DNA of 9,535 nucleotides from Oscillospiraceae bacterium (lineage in GTDB: Bacteria; Bacillota; Clostridia; Oscillospirales; Oscillospiraceae), in NCBI GenBank assembly GCA_017480395.1, contig JAFVAS010000129.1, positions 1-9,535 of the forward strand, read 5' to 3'. The translations under genes and the position numbers were made by a program. The notes beneath the pieces were generated by a model. The model was not told where the DNA came from. It searched no databases and was given only the letters and a program-made list of their open reading frames with translations. Position 1 is the stretch's first letter. Each line of letters begins with the position of its first letter. Positions 1 through 5,684 of this stretch are shown here, one piece after another.

Positions 1-749
1 ACGGCGGCGGGAGAGCCGCACTTCACACAGGCGGGGGTGCCGTCGGCGCCGCAGTTGCGGCACAGGGGGCGGCCGCCGGTGGTGATGCCGCTGCGGGTGC
101 GACGCTCGATCAGGCGATCCACCTGGTCGCAGGTCAGCTCGTTGGCCTGTCCGATCAGGCCGTGGGTATACATGCTCACCAGCGCATAATACTCCACCGA
201 CTCCATCCGCATCCACGCCTCCATCACGTCTTTGCCCCAGGTCAGGGCGCCGTGGTTGGCCAGCAGACAGCCGTTGTGGGTGTTGACAAAGGGGGCGATG
301 GAATCGGGCACCTCCTGGGTGCCGGGCATGGCGTAGGGGGCGATGGGAATCTCCCCGATGCCCATGACCGCCTCGGTCAGGATGGCGTGGTTCAGGGGCA
401 GGCCAGCGATGGCATAGGAGGTGGCTGCGGGGGGATGGGCGTGCACCACCGCCTTCACCTTGGGGTTCTCGGTGTAGACCCGCAGGTGCATCTTCATCTC
501 CGAGGACGGCTTCCAGCTTCCCTTGAGGACATTGCCGTCCAGATCCATCAGCACCAGCATCTCATCGGTCATATATCCCTTGGACACGCCGGTGGGGGTG
601 CACCAGACGCTGTGGTCGCTCACCTTGCAGCTGATGTTGCCGTCGTTGGCGGCCACAAAGTTCTTGGCGTACATGCGGCGGCCCACCTCCAGGATGGCCT
701 GCTTCGCCTCGTAATCGCTGGGATACTCGTCGTTGATTCGATAACTCAT
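1..749 (-). CDS. Class II aldolase (L-fuculose-phosphate aldolase / Ald2-like) with C-terminal zinc ribbon, 3' end cut off
   Basis: The open frame begins at an ATG at 749 and gives 249 residues without a stop before the left edge. AGAGG lies 8 bases upstream of the start. Visible class II aldolase features in order: N35-D-G-N38 and T51-P-T-G54 (phosphate-binding loops), S82-S-E84 (the Glu matches the catalytic Glu of fuculose-phosphate aldolase), H103-A-H105 and H166 in NHGA (the three zinc-binding His). Family members retro-aldol cleave ketose 1-phosphates to dihydroxyacetone phosphate plus an aldehyde. The SSE/HAH combination favours an aldolase over the MtnB dehydratase. Oddity: after the normal domain (about 215 residues) comes a CRNC-N7-CVKC cluster (C230, C233, C241, C244), a zinc ribbon not found in textbook FucA. 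It lies 58 bases after the RuBisCO-like gene and is probably cotranscribed with it. Inferred substrate: 5-methylthioribulose 1-phosphate or 5-deoxyribulose 1-phosphate. The family call is firm and the substrate is inferred from neighbours. Confidence 0.9.
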   Translation of the reverse strand, partial: MSYRINDEYPSDYEAKQAILEVGRRMYAKNFVAANDGNISCKVSDHSVWCTPTGVSKGYMTDEMLVLMDLDGNVLKGSWKPSSEMKMHLRVYTENPKVKAVVHAHPPAATSYAIAGLPLNHAILTEAVMGIGEIPIAPYAMPGTQEVPDSIAPFVNTHNGCLLANHGALTWGKDVMEAWMRMESVEYYALVSMYTHGLIGQANELTCDQVDRLIERRTRSGITTGGRPLCRNCGADGTPACVKCGSPAA

Positions 750-807
750 ATTTCAAACCTCTTTTCGTCGTTCCTCGGAAAATCGGGTTTTTCGCCTTGA
801 TTCGCTT

Positions 808-1953
808 TCACTCACGCAGAATCCGCACAAATCGCTCGCAGTTGGCGCTCAGATCCGGCGTAACGGTGAAGAGTCCGCCTCCCATCAGGAAGCCGACATC
901 CGCGCCGTAAAATTCCCGCATGGCCGGGATCTTCTCAAAGGTCATCCCTCCGGCGGGGCAGGGGAAGATGGGGGGCACGTCGCCCATAGGCTCGGCACAG
1001 AAGTCCACGATGGAGCGGCATTGCGCCTGGGAGAGGGAGAAGCGTCCGCCGTAGTTGGGGAAGACGGTCAGATCCGCGCCGCAGATTCGGGGCAGCTGCC
1101 CCAGCACGCAGCCGCAGGCAAAGCCCCCGCTCCCCTTGTCCAGCAGACAGCCCGCCATGGCGGGATGGGCCACCACCGGGAGGCCGGTGTGGGCGGAGAC
1201 ATAGCGCATCGTGTCATAGCCCACCAGGCCGGGAGCCAGCATGATGCCCCCCGCGCCGCAGTCCTCGGCCAGCCGCACCCGATCCATGATCTTCTCAAAG
1301 CTGCCGGAGAGGTTGGGGATGTAGCAGGTGTTGTGTCCGCTCTCCTCGTTCCCCCGTCTGACCGCGGCGCAGACCGCGCGAACCCGGTCCTCAAATTCGG
1401 AGAAGGGCTGATTCATCAGGCCGTGGTCGTCCTTGATGAGATCCACCCCGCCCAGGGCGCAGCGGTACGCCTCGTCCGCCAGGGACGCGGTGGGCAAGCC
1501 CATGGGCTTCAGCGCGGTGAAGGCCAGCGCCCGACCCCGGACACCCAGCCGCTCCCGCAGGCCGGGCACGCCAAATTTCGGCCCCCGGAACCAGCCCAGC
1601 TGCTCCCGGGAGAGATCGATGCGCTCCACGGTGATGCCGGGCAGCAGGCTGGAATTGCCAAAAATCACATTGAAAAGCTGGGTGAACTCGTCGGTGCCCG
1701 CCTGGTCGGAGTAGCTGATGACCGCCCGATATCCGTCCCAGCAGGCCCCAAAGTGCTCCATGCGGCCGATGATATGCTGATTAATGGCGTCGGCCTCAAT
1801 GTGCTGGGCCGGAAACTCCACCGTCTGCTCCACGCAGACGCTCCGGGCCATCTCCAGCGCTGTGTGCTCGTCCACGGCGAACCGATAGGTGACGGTGAAG
1901 CGATCCCCCAACTGGGCCAGCAGCACCTCATCGGAATAATCTTTGAATTTCAT
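808..1953 (-). CDS. RuBisCO-like protein (form IV), probable 5-methylthioribulose-1-phosphate-processing enzyme
   Basis: 381 residues. I chose the ATG at 1953 (MKFKDYSDEV) because GGGGTGAG precedes it and the longer frame upstream is Lys/Phe-rich, low-complexity sequence. RuBisCO fold landmarks: K149-P150 (equivalent of catalytic K175), GGVDLIKDDHG with K174, D175, D176 and H177 (the carbamylated Lys and metal-ligand site, but Glu204 replaced by His), H263-P264-A-M (histidine kept, the usual following Arg replaced by Pro), TVFPNYGG around 297-303 in place of the loop-6 Lys334 region, PAGG 333-336, and GGG 358-360 (phosphate loop). Loss of loop-6 Lys and of the ligand Glu argues against CO2 fixation. 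Form IV members act as enolases (MtnW), isomerases of methylthioribulose-1-P (Rhodospirillum rubrum), or in apiose/isoapionate catabolism. The KDDH motif fits the latter two groups better than MtnW, as I recall them. The neighbouring mtnK and mtnA favour a methylthioribose role. First gene of a pair with the aldolase, divergent from the DeoR regulator. Confidence 0.92.
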   Translation of the reverse strand: MKFKDYSDEVLLAQLGDRFTVTYRFAVDEHTALEMARSVCVEQTVEFPAQHIEADAINQHIIGRMEHFGACWDGYRAVISYSDQAGTDEFTQLFNVIFGNSSLLPGITVERIDLSREQLGWFRGPKFGVPGLRERLGVRGRALAFTALKPMGLPTASLADEAYRCALGGVDLIKDDHGLMNQPFSEFEDRVRAVCAAVRRGNEESGHNTCYIPNLSGSFEKIMDRVRLAEDCGAGGIMLAPGLVGYDTMRYVSAHTGLPVVAHPAMAGCLLDKGSGGFACGCVLGQLPRICGADLTVFPNYGGRFSLSQAQCRSIVDFCAEPMGDVPPIFPCPAGGMTFEKIPAMREFYGADVGFLMGGGLFTVTPDLSANCERFVRILRE

Positions 1954-1990
1954 CCGCTCACCCCGTTTCCTGAAAAAACAACAAAATGGG

Positions 1991-2009
1991 ATAAAACCTT
2001 TGGTTTTAT
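1991..2009. promoter_or_regulatory. Perfect palindrome, candidate operator of the DeoR-family regulator
   Basis: ATAAAACC-TTT-GGTTTTAT is a perfect inverted repeat with 8-base arms and a 3-base spacer. It lies in the 132-base divergent region between the RuBisCO-like gene and the regulator, directly abutting the putative -35 box of the regulator. It is not followed by a T run in a terminator arrangement. The half-site GTTTTAT recurs just upstream of the -35 box of mtnK (5434-5440, minus strand). DeoR-family proteins commonly bind such repeats near their own gene. Assignment as the operator is inference. Confidence 0.5.
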
Positions 2010-2038
2010 TTGCGTTTCCCCGCAAGTCGTGCTATGCT
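2010..2038 (+). promoter_or_regulatory. Putative sigma-70 promoter of the DeoR-family regulator gene
   Basis: TTGCGT at 2010-2015 and TATGCT at 2033-2038 are separated by 17 bases. Each hexamer is only a partial match to consensus, so the promoter would be moderate. The spacer contains part of a small inverted repeat (TTGCG 2010-2014, CGCAA 2021-2025). Predicted transcription would start near 2045, about 40 bases before the ATG at 2086. No convincing -35/-10 pair was found on the opposite strand for the RuBisCO-like gene, although that promoter must lie in the same 132 bases if the pair is not read from further away. Confidence 0.45.
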
Positions 2039-2085
2039 AACCTCAGGTAAGGCATTCTCATGGAAAGACGGAAAGGAAGATCGAC

Positions 2086-2838
2086 ATGTTGGCCATTGCA
2101 CGCAGGAACGCGATCAAGGAGCAATTGCAGGAGCACAAGAGCGTCACCATCACCGATCTGGCCGCCCGGCTCAATGTCACGAAGGAGACCATCCGCCGCG
2201 ACCTGCGGACGATGGAGGAGAGCGGCGAGCTGATCCGGACGCATGGAGGCGCCTACATCCTGGACGGCGTCCAGAACGATATAGACATCTCCACGCGGCA
2301 GGTGCTCAAAACGGCGGAAAAGCAGATCATCGCCCAGAAGTGCGACGCGCTGATCCAGCCGGGGGACTTCATCTACCTTGACGGCTCCACCACCGCCTGG
2401 TTTATCGCCCGCAAGATCGCCTCCCGCAAGCTGACGGTGCTGACCAACTCCTTGGAGATCGCAAAGATCCTGTCCAGCTCCAATACGGTGCACCTCTTCG
2501 TCATCGGCGGGGAGTTCTCCCCCAGCTCCATGAGCTTTGTCGGCGACGGGGCCATCCGCAATCTGCAGCAGTATTTTGTGGACAAGTGCTTCATCTCCTG
2601 CCGGAGCGTCAGCATGGAGTTCGGCATGACCGACACCAACGACAACACCGCCGTGCTGCACCGCATCGCCCTGGAGCACGCGAAGCAGCGGTTCCTTGCG
2701 GTGGATCACTCCAAGCTGAACGGGGCCAGCTTCTCCAGCCTTGCGCCGCTGAAGGAGCTGGACGGCATCATCATGGACGCCGAATTCACCGCCCAGTGGC
2801 AGGAGTGCCTGAAGCAAAATCAGGTGCGCATCTACTGA
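2086..2838 (+). CDS. DeoR/GlpR-family transcriptional regulator
   Basis: 250 residues, the usual length for the family. The ATG at 2086 is preceded by AAAGGAAG at a 7-8 base spacing. The N-terminal winged helix-turn-helix covers about residues 3-57, with the family signature around 30-55 (VTKETIRRDL followed by ...RTHGGA). The C-terminal DeoR sensor domain, which shares the fold of phosphosugar-binding isomerases, shows DGSTT (99-103), TNS (120-122), GGE (141-143) and DHSK (207-210). These are the sites where such regulators sense a phosphorylated sugar. It is the only plus-strand gene, sitting between the mtnKA unit and the RuBisCO-like/aldolase unit. It most likely represses both and is released by a phosphorylated intermediate such as methylthioribose 1-phosphate or methylthioribulose 1-phosphate. 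The ligand and mode are inferred. Confidence 0.95.
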   Translation: MLAIARRNAIKEQLQEHKSVTITDLAARLNVTKETIRRDLRTMEESGELIRTHGGAYILDGVQNDIDISTRQVLKTAEKQIIAQKCDALIQPGDFIYLDGSTTAWFIARKIASRKLTVLTNSLEIAKILSSSNTVHLFVIGGEFSPSSMSFVGDGAIRNLQQYFVDKCFISCRSVSMEFGMTDTNDNTAVLHRIALEHAKQRFLAVDHSKLNGASFSSLAPLKELDGIIMDAEFTAQWQECLKQNQVRIY

Positions 2839-2866
2839 TGCTGGATTGTCCGATAGATTTCTCGTC

Positions 2867-2906
2867 AGGGACGGGCCGGAGGGCCCGTCCCTTCTGTCTT
2901 TTGCTT
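2867..2906 (+). terminator. Rho-independent terminator of the regulator gene, in the convergent gap with mtnA
   Basis: An 11-base-pair perfect stem (AGGGACGGGCC at 2867-2877, GGCCCGTCCCT at 2882-2892) with a GGAG loop is followed on the plus strand by a T-rich tract including TCTTTTG. It begins 28 bases after the regulator's stop codon. On the minus strand the sequence after the stem is not T-rich, so it mainly serves the regulator, though the stem could also stabilise the 3' end of mtnA mRNA. Confidence 0.8.
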
Positions 2907-2910
2907 TCGC

Positions 2911-4023
2911 TTACTTCTTATCGACGAACTTCTCCACCGGCTTGATGCCCATGCGCTCAAAGGACTCCTTGAAGGGGGCGGTGGCGATGCCCTTTTCGGT
3001 GATGATGCCGGTGACCAGGCTGTGGTCGGTGACGTCGAAGGCGGGGTTGACCACGCCGACTCCCTCCGGGGCCATGCGCTGGGCATACCACATCTCGGTG
3101 ACCTCCTCCGGCTTGCGCTGCTCAATGCGGATCTCGTCGCCGGACTCCATCGTCATATCGATGGTGGAGGAGGGGGCACAGACATAGAAGGGGATGCCAT
3201 AGTGCTTGGCGATGATGGCCACGCCGCTGGTGCCGATCTTGTTGGCGAAGTCGCCGTTGGCCGCCACCCGGTCGCAGCCTACAAAGATGATGCCGATCTT
3301 GCCGGACTTCATGGTGTAGGAGGCCATGTTGTCGCATTGGACATAGGTGTCCACCCCGGCGGCCTGCATCTCATAGGCGCTCAGGCGCGCCCCCTGCAGC
3401 AGCGGACGGGTCTCGTCGCAGTAGACGTGCAGATCCTGCTTGCCGTCCCAGCCGTTCTCCAGCGCGATGTAGATCGGGGCGAGCGCGGTGCCGTACTTGG
3501 CGGTGGCCAGGGTGCCGGCGTTGCAATGGGTCATGACGCCAACGCCCTTGCCCAGCTTCTCCAGCAGCTCGAAGCCATAGGCGCCGATGTTCCGGCTGAT
3601 CTGAATGTCCTCCTCGCGGATGGCGTCGGCCTCCTGCATCAGGCGAACCTTCATCTCGGCCACGGTCTTGCCGTCCTTCTCGGCCAGCAGCACACCGTGC
3701 ATCCGATTGAGCGCCCAGCTCAGATTGACTGCGGTGGGGCGGGAGGAGTTCAGGTACTCCATGATCTTGGTGCACTCGGCCACAAAGGTGTCCATGTCCT
3801 CGGTCTCCACCTGGTCGGCCAGCACATAGTAGCCATAGCCGCCGGCGACGCCGATGGCGGGGGCCCCCCGGACGCGCAGGGAGTAGATGGCCTCCCAGAT
3901 GTCCTCGGCCCTGTTCATGGTGAGGTATTTGCACTCGTTGGGCAGCAGCGTCTGATCCAGAATGATCAGATCCTTTTTGTTCTCTGCCAGCAGTACGGTG
4001 TCCAGATTCAGCGCATTTTCCAT
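2911..4023 (-). CDS. mtnA: S-methyl-5-thioribose-1-phosphate isomerase (aldose-ketose isomerase, eIF2B-alpha-like)
   Basis: 370 residues. The ATG at 4023 is preferred over one seven codons upstream (4044) because AAAGGAGA lies at the right distance before it. The protein converts 5-methylthioribose 1-phosphate to 5-methylthioribulose 1-phosphate in the cytoplasm. Family hallmarks are RVRGAPAIG (residues 50-58), the catalytic Cys167 in MTHCNAGTLAT, DETRP (203-207), and the catalytic Asp251 in VGCDRVAANGD followed by NKIGT. All key residues are intact and the length is a little above the usual 340-360. The related 5-deoxyribose 1-phosphate is also accepted by some MtnA enzymes. It lies 94 bases downstream of mtnK with a strong hairpin in the gap, and is probably cotranscribed from the mtnK promoter. 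Confidence 0.96.
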   Translation of the reverse strand: MENALNLDTVLLAENKKDLIILDQTLLPNECKYLTMNRAEDIWEAIYSLRVRGAPAIGVAGGYGYYVLADQVETEDMDTFVAECTKIMEYLNSSRPTAVNLSWALNRMHGVLLAEKDGKTVAEMKVRLMQEADAIREEDIQISRNIGAYGFELLEKLGKGVGVMTHCNAGTLATAKYGTALAPIYIALENGWDGKQDLHVYCDETRPLLQGARLSAYEMQAAGVDTYVQCDNMASYTMKSGKIGIIFVGCDRVAANGDFANKIGTSGVAIIAKHYGIPFYVCAPSSTIDMTMESGDEIRIEQRKPEEVTEMWYAQRMAPEGVGVVNPAFDVTDHSLVTGIITEKGIATAPFKESFERMGIKPVEKFVDKK

Positions 4024-4048
4024 GATGAAATCTCCTTTTTCCATCTCG

Positions 4049-4071
4049 GGCCCCTCCGCCACGGAGGGGCC
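4049..4071 (-). promoter_or_regulatory. Intercistronic hairpin between mtnK and mtnA
   Basis: A perfect 10-base-pair stem (GGCCCCTCCG at 4049-4058, CGGAGGGGCC at 4062-4071) with a 3-base loop ends about 25 bases before the mtnA start, close to its ribosome binding site. No T run follows on either strand, so it is not an intrinsic terminator. A role in mRNA processing or stability, or in setting the mtnK:mtnA ratio, is possible. This is inference from position. Confidence 0.55.
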
Positions 4072-4117
4072 GAAGCTTGCGTTGCGGAATGCTTGATGCT
4101 TTGCTTGCGTCTGCCGC

Positions 4118-5335
4118 TTACTGCCCGTCCACGGCCTTGACCGCATCCTTCAGGGTGTTCAGGAAGCAGTTGCCGCAATGCTTGTCGTCCCGGTTCTTGA
4201 TGTAGTCGATGGCGGCGGTGATGCAGATGCGCTCGGCGCGGACGCGGGCCTTCTCGTCGGGGATGGTGGTGATGTCCTTGACGTTGGCCATGCCCACGGT
4301 GCGGCGGATCAGCTCCAGGCCGGTGACGGCGGAGGTGTCGGCCAGGATGGAGGCCATGTAATACTCCTTATAGCCGGGCGTCTTGGCCATGGTGTCGGTG
4401 ACGTGCTCGTCGTAATACTGCTCCAGCTTCTCCATGGTCAGGTTGATCACGTCCTTGATGACGGTCTCGACCCAGGCGCAGAACTCGCTCTCGCCGTAGG
4501 CGTCGCCGTTGCACCAGGCGAAGATCATGTTGGCAATGACGTTGCCGATATCGTAGCCCATGGGACCATAGAAGGCGAACTCGGGGTCAAAGACCCGGGT
4601 GGACTCCTCGTTGATGAAGATGGATCCGGTGTGCAGGTCGCCGTGGATCAGGGACTGGGCCCGGGTCATGAAGTCCATCTTCAGCTTGGCGACCTCCAGG
4701 TGCAGCGCCTGGTCGCCATAGAGCTTCTCCTTGACGAAGTCGGCATTGGGGGGATAGACGTTGTTCTGTCCGCGCTCGTCGTTGTAGGGCTCAGTATAGA
4801 CCAGCTGCTCGGTGATGTCGCACAGCTCCGGGGAGATGAACTTGCGCTGCAGCTCCTTCTTCTTCTGGTGATCCAGCACCACATCGGTGGTGCCCATCAG
4901 CACCTGGGCCATAAAGGTGGAGATCTGCTCGGCAAACTTCGGGAAGATCTTGTGCTGGAGCATGGCGGTGCGCATAATCATGTGGTCGGAGAGATCCTCC
5001 ATGCAGCAGGCGCTCATGGTGGTGTCAAAGTCATAGATCTCGGGCACATAGCCGGGGGCCAGGGAGCCCTGGAGGATCAGGATCTCGGACTCCAGTCGGT
5101 TGCGGTCGGTGTCCAGCACCATCGCCTCAGAGATGCGGGCCACGGGGCCGGCCTGCTTGACGATGACGCTGTGGCCCTTGGCGTCGGTCACCTTAAACAC
5201 ATAGTTCAGGTTGCCGTCGCCGATCTCCTTGCTCTGCATGGTGGCCACGTCCCACTCCTTCTGGGGTACCTTGAGCTGGGCGTACTCAATGACATCGGCG
5301 TCCTTCATCAGAAAATAGGAATCAAATTTAGACAT
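4118..5335 (-). CDS. mtnK: S-methyl-5-thioribose kinase
   Basis: 405 residues, the normal MtnK length. The ATG at 5335 is supported by a textbook AGGAGG nine bases upstream (5345-5350) and by a promoter about 70 bases upstream. The open frame beyond it passes through that promoter and is not coding. The enzyme uses ATP to phosphorylate 5-methylthioribose at C1. It has the choline-kinase/APH fold: IGDGNLNYVFKV (38-49, nucleotide loop), Lys60, MEDLSDH around 112-118, the catalytic HGDLHTGS (231-238), and DPEFAFYGPMGYDIGN (250-265), where DPE replaces the kinase DFG and binds metal. These motifs are specific to MtnK within the superfamily. Some homologues also use 5-deoxyribose. First gene of the mtnKA unit. 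A kinase acting on free sugar agrees with an adjacent sugar importer and with no phosphorylase (MtnP) in view. Confidence 0.96.
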   Translation of the reverse strand: MSKFDSYFLMKDADVIEYAQLKVPQKEWDVATMQSKEIGDGNLNYVFKVTDAKGHSVIVKQAGPVARISEAMVLDTDRNRLESEILILQGSLAPGYVPEIYDFDTTMSACCMEDLSDHMIMRTAMLQHKIFPKFAEQISTFMAQVLMGTTDVVLDHQKKKELQRKFISPELCDITEQLVYTEPYNDERGQNNVYPPNADFVKEKLYGDQALHLEVAKLKMDFMTRAQSLIHGDLHTGSIFINEESTRVFDPEFAFYGPMGYDIGNVIANMIFAWCNGDAYGESEFCAWVETVIKDVINLTMEKLEQYYDEHVTDTMAKTPGYKEYYMASILADTSAVTGLELIRRTVGMANVKDITTIPDEKARVRAERICITAAIDYIKNRDDKHCGNCFLNTLKDAVKAVDGQ

Positions 5336-5372
5336 AGCACGAAACCTCCTAAATGAATTTTCACGTTCACGC

Positions 5373-5390
5373 GGGCGGAGCAGTCCGCCC
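5373..5390 (-). promoter_or_regulatory. Hairpin at the 5' end of the mtnK leader
   Basis: GGGCGGA (5373-5379) and TCCGCCC (5384-5390) form a 7-base-pair GC stem with a 4-base loop. It starts within about 6 bases of the predicted transcription start (near 5396) and ends well before the AGGAGG at 5345-5350. It could protect the 5' end from decay or act as a small control element. No known riboswitch pattern was recognised in the roughly 60-base leader. Confidence 0.4.
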
Positions 5391-5402
5391 ATTCTTACAT
5401 TT

Positions 5403-5431
5403 ATTCTACCCGTACACCGCTCCGTTGTCAA
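5403..5431 (-). promoter_or_regulatory. Strong sigma-70 promoter of mtnKA
   Basis: On the minus strand TTGACA (5431-5426) is a perfect -35 and TAGAAT (5408-5403) a near-perfect -10, separated by exactly 17 bases. The sequence upstream is A/T-rich with T runs (about 5434-5468), compatible with an UP element. The -35 lies in a short palindrome (CGTTG-T-CAACG, 5423-5433). Two bases further upstream is GTTTTAT, the same half-site as in the palindrome at 1991-2009. Such a strong promoter would need a repressor, which fits the DeoR-family gene. Confidence 0.85.
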
Positions 5432-5463
5432 CGATAAAACGGACAAAAAACAACATTTTTCAC

Positions 5464-5500
5464 AAAAACCGGACGCAGCCCTCAGGGGTGCCTCTTCCGG
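5464..5500 (-). terminator. Probable second terminator after the ABC operon
   Basis: Read on the minus strand, an interrupted stem (CCGGA at 5500-5496 with TCCGG at 5473-5469; inner GCA/TGC and CCC/GGG pairs) is followed at once by five U (5468-5464). The inner part has small bulges, so it is weaker than the one at 5577-5614. It lies 33 bases upstream of the mtnK -35 box and would insulate mtnK from read-through. Confidence 0.5.
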
Positions 5501-5571
5501 CATGTTTTCCCCGAAAACGGCAAAATATCAGGAATTTTGCGGATTTTATTTTTGTTCCGAAGCGTCTGCGG

Positions 5572-5614
5572 CAAAAACAGGGTGCTGCGAAACGGACATT
5601 TCGCAACACCCTGT
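5572..5614 (-). terminator. Strong rho-independent terminator of the ABC-transporter operon
   Basis: Arms at 5577-5592 and 5599-5614 form a 16-base-pair stem with a 6-base loop, followed on the minus strand by UUUUU (5577-5573). The single non-Watson-Crick position (5585 with 5606) is a G-U wobble in minus-strand RNA but a C-A mismatch in plus-strand RNA, which points to minus-strand function. It lies about 70 bases after the permease stop codon. The rest of the 349-base gap between permease and mtnK holds the second terminator, an A/T-rich inverted repeat at 5520-5540 and the mtnK promoter. I see no gene in it. Confidence 0.88.
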
Positions 5615-5684
5615 GGTGGACTCCAATGGTTCTATCCTCGACCGGACAGGGCGGCCGGATGGCGGGCGGAACCCTCGAGAGGGA

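Noticed and set aside
1..749. MtnB (methylthioribulose-1-phosphate dehydratase) as the left-edge gene
   Set aside because: MtnB shares the fold, but the SSE motif with the Glu at the fuculose-aldolase catalytic position and the lack of downstream aerobic salvage genes fit an aldolase better. This cannot be fully excluded without assay or phylogeny.
808..1953. Genuine CO2-fixing RuBisCO
   Set aside because: The loop-6 Lys and the metal-ligand Glu are absent, no phosphoribulokinase or AMP-pathway gene is present, and context is methylthioribose metabolism.
1021..2040. 339-codon plus-strand open frame opposite the RuBisCO-like gene
   Set aside because: It is a shadow of a well-supported gene, and its end crosses the divergent promoter region.
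2032..2817. 261-codon minus-strand open frame opposite the DeoR-family gene
   Set aside because: The plus-strand product has the full HTH and sensor signatures, while this product has none.
2911..4023. Translation initiation factor eIF2B-like subunit
   Set aside because: MtnA belongs to that superfamily, but Cys167 and Asp251 and the mtnK neighbour identify the isomerase.
3022..4140. 372-codon plus-strand open frame opposite mtnA
   Set aside because: It is antisense to a complete MtnA with both catalytic residues, and its product looks like a shadow frame.
4178..5356. Long plus-strand open frame opposite mtnK
   Set aside because: It is antisense to a gene with complete MtnK motifs. Its His/Asp/Gly/Leu/Val-rich low-complexity product is what the complement of GC-rich codons gives.
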